The notes beneath the pieces were generated by a model. That model made no database searches. It had not been told where the DNA came from and saw only the letters and a program-made list of their open reading frames with translations. 13,818 nt of DNA, from the NCBI GenBank assembly GCA_958448165.1, contig CAUDCW010000027.1, positions 1 through 13,818 of the forward strand, given 5' to 3'. How positions within the stretch are numbered: the first letter of the stretch is position 1; every line of letters begins with the position of its first letter. Position numbers and translations under genes: made by a program. The stretch is from an uncultured Oscillospiraceae bacterium (GTDB lineage Bacteria; Bacillota; Clostridia; Oscillospirales; Acutalibacteraceae). Below are positions 1 through 5,164 of this stretch, in pieces.

Positions 1-2
1 TT

Positions 3-55
3 CTTTCTACCGGCGAAGTTTTCTAATTTTGTAACACATCATTGACAAACCTACA
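3..55. repeat. Terminal inverted repeat, left copy (53 bp)
   Basis: This segment is the exact reverse complement of 13766-13818, with 53 of 53 bases matching by eye. The match stops after position 55, where the two ends diverge. The repeat runs into the phage reading frame that follows, and that frame has a TAA at 24-26 inside the repeat. It could be the edge of a dispersed repeat met in opposite orientations, a true element end, or an assembly-end effect. No transposase is adjacent. Confidence 0.9.
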
Positions 56-626
56 GGTTTTTAGCTCTGAAAATGTTACAGATGTTCAACCATATACAGA
101 TATGTCATATCTTGATGCTATTCAAGAGTTGAAAAGTAAATCTGAACTTTTAGCAATACATAAAATTCCTCAAAATAGAATAAGGGAATGGCATAGATGT
201 CAATTACAGGACGGTGTGTTACGATTTAAGTTATATAAAGACAATGCTGACGATTTGTATTATGACATTGCTGAATACCAGTTTAAATCAAATGATAGTT
301 TAGTTTATCCTATAACATTCACTTATTCTAATCCTGCCGAAGTTTACGAATTATTTTTTACTCCACCGCTTACTTGTGAAGTTGCTTCATATAGGCTTTA
401 TGGACAACCTAAGTTATCAAAGCCTGCGGAGCTTAAAGGTGTAAAACAAAGCTTCACTGTTGATTGGATTGCAAATAGATGTAAATGTCAGTGCTTTATT
501 AAAGATAATGATTTATGGATTAAACATAGAGATTTCTTTTCTGCAACCCATAGACCTAATAAGGAAGATATAGGCACTCCGTTAGTTTACAGGGCTAAAA
601 AATATTTTGGTAAAGATTTAAGCTAA
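42..626 (+). CDS. Phage-type protein of unknown function, probably 5'-truncated
   Basis: I do not recognise the family. The frame is open from position 27 to a TAA at 624-626. The only available initiation codon is a TTG at 42, which has no ribosome-binding site and lies inside the terminal inverted repeat. The true N-terminus is therefore probably missing and the first few residues are not native. The product (up to 194 residues) looks soluble, with no signal peptide or membrane segment. It is rich in aromatic and charged residues and has a Cys-Lys-Cys-Gln-Cys cluster near residue 150 that may be structural. A well-placed ribosome site for the next gene begins right at its stop codon (13-nt gap), so it is probably co-transcribed with the P-loop protein and the dUTPase. 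A role in phage early or nucleotide metabolism follows from context only. Confidence 0.6.
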   Translation: MTNLQVFSSENVTDVQPYTDMSYLDAIQELKSKSELLAIHKIPQNRIREWHRCQLQDGVLRFKLYKDNADDLYYDIAEYQFKSNDSLVYPITFTYSNPAEVYELFFTPPLTCEVASYRLYGQPKLSKPAELKGVKQSFTVDWIANRCKCQCFIKDNDLWIKHRDFFSATHRPNKEDIGTPLVYRAKKYFGKDLS

Positions 627-639
627 GGAGATATGAAAA

Positions 640-1167
640 ATGAAAGAAGCTTTGGTGGTTAATCTGTTTGGCGTTCCGTGTGCAGGTAAAAGTACAGGAG
701 CAGCATACATATTTTACAAATTAAAGACACTCGGATTGAATGTTGAATTGGTTACGGAATTTGCGAAAGACAAGGTTTGGGAACAGAATGATGAAGCACT
801 GAAAAACCAAGCGTACATATTCGGTCAGCAGACATTTAGGCTGTCAAGGTGTGTTGATAAAGTTGATGTCGTCATTACAGATAGCCCGTTGCCGTTATCA
901 ATAATCTACAACAAAGATAAGAGACTGACTGAAAACTTTAACAAGTCAGTTATGGATGTTTTCAATTCATATGAGAATATTAATTATTTATTACATAGAG
1001 TCAAGCCGTATAATCAAGTCGGCAGATTGCAGTCTGAGCAAGAAGCAAAGTCACTTGAAAGACCTGTTTTCAGACTCTTGGAAGAAAGAAGTATTCCATA
1101 TAAGGTAGTTGGTAGTGATACTACTGGCTATGACATTATTGTGAAAGATGTTATTGCAAAAATTTGA
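640..1167 (+). CDS. P-loop NTPase, phage nucleotide-kinase-like (AAA_28/NadR-like)
   Basis: This 175-residue protein is a single P-loop domain. Walker A is GVPCAGKST at residues 11-19, and a hydrophobic strand ending in Asp (VDVVITDSP, about residues 74-82) is a likely Walker B. Near residue 125 there is a YNQVGRLQSEQEA segment, of the kind seen in NadR-like and phage AAA_28 ATP-binding proteins. Such proteins are thought to phosphorylate nucleotides or small substrates, but the substrate cannot be read from the sequence. The start is supported by AAGGAG at 625-630, 9 nt before the ATG. The dUTPase gene follows after 84 nt, which fits a phage nucleotide-metabolism cluster. The product is short and complete, with no obvious lesion. 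A (deoxy)nucleoside monophosphate kinase is the main alternative name. Confidence 0.7.
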   Translation: MKEALVVNLFGVPCAGKSTGAAYIFYKLKTLGLNVELVTEFAKDKVWEQNDEALKNQAYIFGQQTFRLSRCVDKVDVVITDSPLPLSIIYNKDKRLTENFNKSVMDVFNSYENINYLLHRVKPYNQVGRLQSEQEAKSLERPVFRLLEERSIPYKVVGSDTTGYDIIVKDVIAKI

Positions 1168-1251
1168 AAAGGCGTAAAAACCGAGTAGAGTTAATCCCTA
1201 AATTTGGACATCTAATTTTTAATAAAATACGAATTTTATATAGGAGTTATT

Positions 1252-1797
1252 ATGAATAAAATATTTGAATGGAAGCAAGTAAAAGTTGACTACCCACTAA
1301 AGGGCTTTACACGCAACGGATATGAATTACACTCGCCAATATATAAAGACGGAGAGTTAGCTCTTATAGTTGAGATGAAACCAAATGATTGGTTCTTAGT
1401 CGGCGGCAGATTGGGCATAGACTTGGTATGTGATGCCGATATCCCAAATTCTTTCAAGAGTGCAGAAGAAGCAAAAGAATACATAGAAGCAGAAATAATT
1501 AAAATATTTGCAAGTTATTATTTTGAGTATGAAAGTAAGTTTAGTATGGGGGAAAAGATGATAAATAAAGATATTCAAATAAAGTATTTTGATAAAGAAA
1601 TTGATAAGATACATAAGATTGAAAAGGGCGATTGGATTGACCTTAGAGCCGCTGAGACAGTTGCTCTCAAAACAGGGGAGTTCAAGCTAATTCCTCTTGG
1701 TGTAGGTATGATATTGCCGGAAGGTTATGAGGCACATATTGTTCCTCGTAGTTCTACCTTTAAGAAGTGGGGCATTATCCAGACCAACCATATGGGT
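1252..1797 (+). CDS. dut: dUTPase, exon 1 (gene split by a group I intron)
   Basis: dUTPase hydrolyses dUTP to dUMP and pyrophosphate, keeping uracil out of DNA and supplying dTMP synthesis. Exon 1 encodes residues 1-182. Motif 1 is DWIDLRAA (127-134) and motif 2 is the VPRSS strand (164-168). The exon stops after Gly182, inside motif 3 (GIIDESYCGD in the joined protein). Unspliced, translation adds one Ile and stops at TGA 1801-1803, leaving an inactive fragment. Joined to 2982-3179, the protein has 247 residues. That is about 100 more than a typical trimeric dUTPase, because residues 1-102 form an extra N-terminal domain I do not recognise. The start has AGGAG about 7 nt upstream. An in-frame internal ATG at 1558, preceded by a purine-rich GGGGGAAAAG, could start a normal-sized enzyme. 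Confidence 0.88.
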
Positions 1798-2981
1798 ATA
1801 TGAAAATCTATTGCATTATGTGAAGGAATAAAAAACAAAAGGAATGTGGTGACCATCCGTAAAAAAGAAATAATAACAAAAGAACAAGAAAACTTTATCG
1901 TAGAGAATTATTTGACTTTAAGCTCAACAAAGATTGCAAATGTAGTAGGATGTAGCGTAAGTAAGGTGTGCAATACTTGGGTTAAACATGGTCTCAAAGG
2001 AAAGACTAAGCGTGTATATCCAATAAAAAACGAAAGATTTTTCCAAGTAATAGATTCCCCTATTAAAGCATATTACCTTGGTTTTATTGCATCTGATGGT
2101 TGTTTATATAAAAAAGATAGCAACGCAAATAATATTGTCAAAATCACCTTGCAAAAACAAGACGAATACATACTTAGAAGATTTGCAGAAGAAATCGGAA
2201 CGCTAAAGCCATTGAATTATCACAGTGGAAAATATGTTTCAATCGAGATATGCAGCAATGCAATGTTTGACGACTTAAAAATGTTAGGGTTATCTCCAAG
2301 GAAAACTTATGGCGAAACCATTCCAGACATACATAGAGATTTAATGAAATACTTTATTCGTGGCTATATGGATGGCGATGGATGTATATCATATAATCAA
2401 AGTTTAAATAAAACAAACATTTCCATTAGTGGCTATGAAAACAATTTGATGAAGATACATGATTATTTGCTATCTAAAAACATTGTCTCGTCATTTGTAA
2501 GAGATAAAAGGAGTTATAACGAGGGAAATGGCTCTTTTGGCTCTCTTGTATTAACAAATAATATTGCCAAATATTCGTTCATCAAGCATATATACGATAA
2601 CGACAATTGCCCTGTTTTAATTCGCAAAAAGAAATTAGCAGATAAATTTATAAACGAAATTGAAACGCAACAAGAAAACAAACCTTCATATAAAACTGCA
2701 ATAATTTATTATAAATATGCCGTCCAAAGAGTAAGCTAATATCTTTTTGGATAATCATTGGGCAAAATCGGTGAAGTCCTCCAAAAATACAGGATAATAC
2801 CGAGGTAACTATATAGATTACGCAAGGCTGTATAGTACCGTAGAGCGTAGTAGGTGAATAAATATAATCCTGCCAAGAGTGTCCAACACTTTAGCATAAC
2901 ATAGTGAAAATGTACGCCGAGCTTATGCAATGGGAAAGCATAAGAACCATAGGATAAAAAGCCTATGGGATAACAAAACTG
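1798..2981 (+). ncRNA. Group I intron interrupting dut, with a homing endonuclease gene inside
   Basis: The exon junction restores dUTPase motif 3 exactly (Gly182-Ile183). The 5' exon ends in T1797 and the intron ends in G2981, as group I introns require. The catalytic core lies after the endonuclease gene. Pairings visible by eye are P3 GGCA 2761-2764 with TGCC 2871-2874; P4 TCGGT 2768-2772 with ACCGA 2799-2803; P5 TCCT 2777-2780 with AGGA 2791-2794; P6 2804-2816 with 2828-2839; P7 GCGTA 2845-2849 with TACGC 2913-2917; and P8 CACT with AGTG near 2887 and 2902. Two 3' hairpins are 2922-2928/2938-2944 and 2947-2953/2962-2968. P1 is less clear: exon ATGGGT can pair with intron ATCTAT, but that puts A, not the usual G, opposite the splice-site U. 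The endonuclease frame loops out upstream of P3. Confidence 0.88.
1846..2739 (+). CDS. LAGLIDADG-family homing endonuclease encoded in the dut intron
   Basis: Intron-encoded endonucleases cut intronless alleles so that the intron is copied in by repair. This 297-residue protein has two LAGLIDADG-type motifs: LGFIASDG at residues 78-85 (acidic residue D84) and FIRGYMDGDG at 170-179 (acidic residue D178). Two motifs in one chain imply a monomeric enzyme with a pseudo-symmetric active site. Residues about 11-50 look like an added helix-turn-helix (ITKEQENFIVENY, then SSTKIANVVGCS), as in homing or WhiA/DOD-type proteins. Two GTG codons in a row (1846 and 1849) are the only plausible starts, with AAAAGGA just upstream. 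The gene lies wholly between the exons and upstream of the ribozyme core. Both catalytic acids are present and the frame is intact, so it may be active. Confidence 0.88.
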   Translation: MVTIRKKEIITKEQENFIVENYLTLSSTKIANVVGCSVSKVCNTWVKHGLKGKTKRVYPIKNERFFQVIDSPIKAYYLGFIASDGCLYKKDSNANNIVKITLQKQDEYILRRFAEEIGTLKPLNYHSGKYVSIEICSNAMFDDLKMLGLSPRKTYGETIPDIHRDLMKYFIRGYMDGDGCISYNQSLNKTNISISGYENNLMKIHDYLLSKNIVSSFVRDKRSYNEGNGSFGSLVLTNNIAKYSFIKHIYDNDNCPVLIRKKKLADKFINEIETQQENKPSYKTAIIYYKYAVQRVS

Positions 2982-3179
2982 ATAATTGACGAATCGTATT
3001 GTGGCGATAACGACCAGTGGATGTTTCCTGCTTATGCTATGAGAGATACAACAATCAATAAGAATGAGCGAATTTGTCAGTTCCGAATTGTAGAGAAACA
3101 GCCCAAAGTTCGGCTTGTGGAGGTTGAGCATTTAAAAGATAAGGACAGGGGTGGATTTGGGAGTACAGGAAGTAAATAA
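2982..3179 (+). CDS. dut: dUTPase, exon 2
   Basis: Exon 2 encodes residues 183-247 of the spliced dUTPase. It begins with ATA ATT GAC, completing motif 3 (IIDESYCGD, including the Asp that activates water and the Tyr that stacks on uracil). It continues with motif 4 (ERICQFRI, about 211-218) and the C-terminal glycine-rich motif 5 (RGGFGSTG, 238-245) that closes over the phosphates. The stop is TAA at 3177-3179. The exon has no start codon or ribosome site near its beginning, so it can only be expressed after splicing. All five canonical motifs are therefore present across the two exons, and the enzyme should be functional once the intron is removed. The excisionase-like gene begins 11 nt downstream. 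Confidence 0.88.
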   Translation: MIDESYCGDNDQWMFPAYAMRDTTINKNERICQFRIVEKQPKVRLVEVEHLKDKDRGGFGSTGSK

Positions 3180-3190
3180 GGCGGTTGCAT

Positions 3191-3391
3191 ATGCACGATA
3201 TAAAACAAATACAAATGTTGGATGTTAAAGACATACAAGGAATATTTAAATGCAGTAAAAATACGGCTTACAGATTAATACACTCCGACGGGTTCCCAAG
3301 CATAAAAGTTGGGCGAAAAATGTTAGTTTCAGTTACATCTCTGAATAAGTGGTTGGCTCAAAATGAAGGAAAAACATTTCAAATAAATTAA
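3191..3391 (+). CDS. xis: Excisionase-family (HTH_17, MerR-like) DNA-binding protein
   Basis: This small protein of 66 residues has the winged-helix pattern of phage and conjugative-element excisionases. DVKDIQGIFKCSKNTAYRLIH forms the helix-turn-helix. FPSIKVGRKMLVSVTSLNKWL is the strand, basic wing and final helix. Such proteins bind attachment-site DNA and steer a tyrosine integrase toward excision. I chose ATG 3191 over the upstream TTG 3185 because AAGGCGG at 3178-3184 is then 6 nt away. It begins 11 nt after the dUTPase stop codon. Repeated GTTGTCAAA sites and a tRNA-half attachment core start 75 nt downstream, which fits a role at that site. No integrase gene is in the window. A transcriptional regulator of the same fold is the alternative. 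Confidence 0.72.
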   Translation: MHDIKQIQMLDVKDIQGIFKCSKNTAYRLIHSDGFPSIKVGRKMLVSVTSLNKWLAQNEGKTFQIN

Positions 3392-3456
3392 TAAATATTC
3401 ACTCTTTCTGAATAATGATACAGAGTCAATTTTTGAAAATTTTTTTAAAAATACCC

Positions 3457-3485
3457 TTGACTTTTGTTGTCAAATTAGATATAAT
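3457..3485 (+). promoter_or_regulatory. Strong sigma-70 type promoter before the attachment core
   Basis: TTGACT at 3457-3462 and TATAAT at 3480-3485 are separated by 17 nt, and an AT-rich tract lies upstream. Transcription would start near 3492. No gene lies downstream before the terminator at 3665-3713, so the product would be a non-coding RNA of roughly 220 nt across the tRNA fragment. One GTTGTCAAA repeat (3466-3474) lies in the spacer, so a protein bound there would block RNA polymerase. Confidence 0.7.
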
Positions 3486-3554
3486 AGGAACTGAAATTAA
3501 GAATTGTGTATTATGGGTATTCTAAAATCAAACTGTTGTCAAACTGTTGTCAAA
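3466..3554 (+). repeat. GTTGTCAAA repeats, left group (possible integrase arm sites)
   Basis: GTTGTCAAA occurs at 3466-3474, 3535-3543 and 3546-3554. The last two are a perfect 11-bp tandem (ACTGTTGTCAA twice). The same motif recurs twice to the right of the tRNA half. Clustered short direct repeats around a tRNA core are typical of arm-type sites for tyrosine integrases. That role is inferred. Confidence 0.65.
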
Positions 3555-3612
3555 ATGATTTGCAGCCCTCAATAAACCCAGTGTTTAAGCCAAATATTAT
3601 TCGTTATAACAG

Positions 3613-3660
3613 TGCCTTCTAAGCAGTAGGTCAGGGGTTCGAGTCCCTTTTGGCGCGCCA
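3613..3660 (+). other. tRNA 3' half, probably Arg(UCU): attachment-site core
   Basis: From the anticodon loop on, this reads as a proper tRNA. The loop is CTTCTAA (3616-3622, anticodon TCT) and the 3' anticodon stem is GCAGT. A 5-nt variable region follows, then a T stem-loop with TTCGAGT (3633-3649), the acceptor strand TTGGCGC, discriminator G and encoded CCA (3658-3660). No 5' half is present: the preceding bases do not make a D arm or the expected GCGCCAA acceptor strand, and the anticodon stem has a mismatch. Identity that starts at an anticodon loop is the classic footprint of a tyrosine-integrase attachment core. It is not a functional tRNA by itself. Confidence 0.8.
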
Positions 3661-3664
3661 CAGT

Positions 3665-3713
3665 AAAACCCTCAAAAACGGCTTAAACGCTGGATTTTTG
3701 AGGGTTTTTCTTT
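3665..3713 (+). terminator. Rho-independent terminator after the tRNA half
   Basis: AAAACCCTCAAAAA (3665-3678) pairs perfectly with TTTTTGAGGGTTTT (3695-3708) around a 16-nt loop, and a T-rich tail follows. It would end transcription from the promoter at 3457. In another orientation of the element, it would end transcription of the host tRNA. Confidence 0.85.
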
Positions 3714-3796
3714 TGTTAAATGTCGATTTTATAATTCACACAGAGAATAATAACTCCGCTTTTTTCCATTGAATATCACCTTTTCAAAAATAAATG

Positions 3797-3818
3797 GTTG
3801 TCAAAATGGTTGTCAAAA
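3797..3818 (+). repeat. GTTGTCAAAA repeats, right group
   Basis: GTTGTCAAAA occurs at 3797-3806 and 3809-3818, 12 bp apart. It has the same orientation and core as the left group at 3466-3554. Together the five copies bracket the tRNA half, as arm sites bracket the core in a phage attP. Confidence 0.65.
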
Positions 3819-3855
3819 TACACCCTTAAATCGAGGACATACCGGAGGAAACTGA

Positions 3856-3993
3856 TTGAAAGCGGATAAAAAGCTGACTGTAAACGCTGTATTGGCTGAG
3901 AGCCGCTTGTCGGTTATTCTGCGTGTGACATACATAAAAGGATACGGAAAAACAACAACGATGAGGCTCTCGCAGAAGTTATATCAGCGGTAA
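3856..3993 (+). pseudogene. 45-codon frame, possible remnant of a P-loop regulator gene
   Basis: A TTG at 3856 is preceded by GGAGG (3844-3848) at a 7-nt spacing. It opens a 45-codon frame ending in TAA 3991-3993. The product is basic, and its middle part reads VTYIKGYGKTTTM. This resembles the Walker A region of LuxR/MalT-type signal-sensing ATPases (typically APAGYGKTT). Such regulators are about 800-900 residues, so this would be only a start with internal damage. No continuation is visible in any frame downstream. The good ribosome site but missing body fits a truncated host gene, though a chance frame or a genuine small protein is possible. Confidence 0.25.
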
Positions 3994-4055
3994 GAGAATA
4001 GACCGGTTGGGTGCATAAGAAACTCTACGCTCCTGACAACTCGCAGGATTTTACG

Positions 4056-4705
4056 TTAATATCTGAGTGTCTTTACCCATTCAGTTATCTCTGTTTCGGA
4101 TACCCCGGAAGAAAATCTCTTGCCTTCAAGTCGGTTACCGCTTCCTGCCACTTCTTTGAGCAGTTCGTCGCTGTTACCTAAACCGGAGCTTGCCGATGTG
4201 CAGAAAGGGATTACTGTTTTTGGCGTAAAATCATTTGCTTCAATAAAACCATTAACAGGCCATGCAGCAATACTTCACCAGATTGGGTATACTATGAACA
4301 CGGTGTCATATTCATTAAAGTTTTCAACTGTTGCAGCCACAAGGGGAACATTTCTTTCGTCCGGATTATCGTGTTCATAAACAACACGGCTGTTTTCATT
4401 GTTCCTATTCAAATCCTCATCGCTGTAAGGCTCTACCGGTACAAGTTCAAATAGATCTCCGCCTGTCGCTGAAGCAATATATCCTGCGGCTTCTTTTGTT
4501 TTTCCTGTTGCGGAGTAATAAACAACTAATGTTTTTTACCTGAATTTTCAGAAGATGTTTTTTGTGCTTCGGTATTCTCGCTGTCTGATTGCAGGATGCC
4601 CGAAGTTTCGGACTTGTCGCCGTGGCCGTCCGTACCTTGACTGCCACAGGCAGTAAGGGATAATATAATCAAAATGCTTGTAATGCATAAAAATAGCTTT
4701 TTCAT
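4056..4705 (-). pseudogene. Flavodoxin-like lipoprotein gene, disrupted by a frameshift and a nonsense codon
   Basis: Read on the minus strand from ATG 4705 (AGAGG just upstream), this encodes a lipoprotein signal peptide with lipobox LTAC and a Ser/Glu/Thr-rich linker. A flavodoxin domain follows: YYSATGKTKEAAGYIA is the phosphate-binding loop for FMN, and FIVYPIW is the next core strand. Flavodoxins carry electrons; exported ones are common in clostridia. Two lesions are present. A run of six T on the plus strand (4532-4537) is one base short, throwing translation to a stop after Gly-Lys-Lys-His. A TGA at 4275-4277 replaces the second Trp expected in the YPIWW motif. With both repaired, the frame runs 216 codons to TAA at 4056-4058, a normal family length. 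The gene is probably dead, unless the consensus has errors. Confidence 0.82.
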
Positions 4706-4829
4706 ATTCAACCTCTTTTACCAGCATTTATTTTGTGCAGTCCTGTTGCTTTTATCTTTCCTCGAAATTCAGATAAAATTATTTAGAAAATCCTCATTAA
4801 TTTCTTGAGAAAATATCTTCAAGTTTTTA

Positions 4830-4858
4830 TTGACATCAGCACTTATTCTTGTTATAAT
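4830..4858 (+). promoter_or_regulatory. Consensus sigma-70 type promoter upstream of tRNA-Leu
   Basis: TTGACA (4830-4835) and TATAAT (4853-4858) have a 17-nt spacer, a full consensus match. The predicted start is about 108 nt before the tRNA, leaving a leader to be processed. A second TATAAT at 4961-4966 lies 6 nt before the tRNA but lacks a recognisable -35 box. Confidence 0.75.
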
Positions 4859-4972
4859 ATTAAGGCAGTTTGCGTGAAGATGCATTTCAGACGCAGTCAT
4901 TTGCGGTTTTGATTATATGAACCGTTGCAGAAACTCTCACTGTATAAAAAGTGAGGACAGTATAATTAATAT

Positions 4973-5059
4973 GCAGGTATGGCGGAATTGGCAGACGCGC
5001 ATGGTTCAGGTCCATGTGAATGCAAGTTCATGCAGGTTCAAGTCCTGTTACCTGCACCA
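4973..5059 (+). tRNA. tRNA-Leu (anticodon CAG)
   Basis: This is an 87-nt class II tRNA. The acceptor stem is GCAGGTA paired with TACCTGC, followed by A and an encoded CCA at 5057-5059. The anticodon stem is CATGG/CCATG around the loop TTCAGGT, so the anticodon is CAG, reading CUG leucine codons. The long variable arm (TGAATGCAAGTTCATG region) is typical of tRNA-Leu, and the T loop is TTCAAGT. All stems pair and it looks functional. It has a candidate promoter upstream and its own terminator downstream, and the mobilizable element begins just after it. Confidence 0.95.
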
Positions 5060-5061
5060 GT

Positions 5062-5107
5062 ATGAGTGTTCATAACGGATTTATGTTATGGACACTCATT
5101 TTTTATT
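5062..5107 (+). terminator. Rho-independent terminator of tRNA-Leu
   Basis: A 15-bp stem (5062-5076 with 5085-5099, one G-T pair) has an 8-nt loop and is followed by a run of seven T. It directly follows the tRNA CCA end. Confidence 0.9.
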
Positions 5108-5129
5108 TAATTTCATCCGGTTTGTATGT

Positions 5130-5157
5130 GGTGAGCAGGTTGATGTGCCTGCTCACC
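5130..5157. other. Perfect 10-bp hairpin next to the recombinase stop codon
   Basis: GGTGAGCAGG (5130-5139) pairs with CCTGCTCACC (5148-5157) around an 8-nt loop, 7 nt beyond the recombinase stop codon. It could end the leftward operon, but no T run follows on the minus strand. It could instead be a recombinase binding site at the element's end. Confidence 0.55.
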
Positions 5158-5164
5158 ATTTCTC

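Larger units (their letters stand above)
1..3660. mobile_element. Prophage or phage-like segment ending at a tRNA-half attachment site
   Basis: Nucleotide-metabolism genes, an intron with a homing endonuclease and an excisionase-like gene run in one direction up to a tRNA 3' half. This is the usual order at the end of a tRNA-integrated phage or phage-like element. The left end is not seen, no structural genes or integrase are present, and the element could instead be another integrative element. The right limit is the tRNA CCA at 3658-3660 if this is a simple attachment half-site. Confidence 0.55.
3714..4055. other. Stretch without a convincing intact gene
   Basis: Apart from the two GTTGTCAAAA repeats and the 45-codon frame at 3856-3993, I see nothing clear here. 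Both strands are broken by stops. The segment probably holds host DNA or the arm of a second element next to the attachment core. Confidence 0.6.

Noticed and set aside
1798..2981. The dUTPase insertion as an intein
   Set aside because: The frame stops two codons into the insert, the endonuclease has its own start and stop, and there are no intein splicing motifs (Cys/Ser at the start, His-Asn at the end). An RNA intron fits all the data.
2736..3131. A 131-residue minus-strand frame opposite the intron core and dut exon 2
   Set aside because: It is antisense to a folded ribozyme core and a coding exon, has no ribosome site and resembles no protein family.
3513..3568. A 16-codon frame downstream of the promoter at 3457
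   Set aside because: It is very short, its ribosome site is poorly placed, and it runs through the direct repeats.
3466..3818. The GTTGTCAAA copies as a CRISPR array
   Set aside because: The repeats are only 9-10 bp and irregularly spaced at 11, 12, 69 and over 200 bp, with no cas genes; arm-type binding sites fit better.
4120..4543. Plus-strand frames across the flavodoxin pseudogene
   Set aside because: They are shadows of the minus-strand flavodoxin, whose conserved motifs are clear; no ribosome site supports them.
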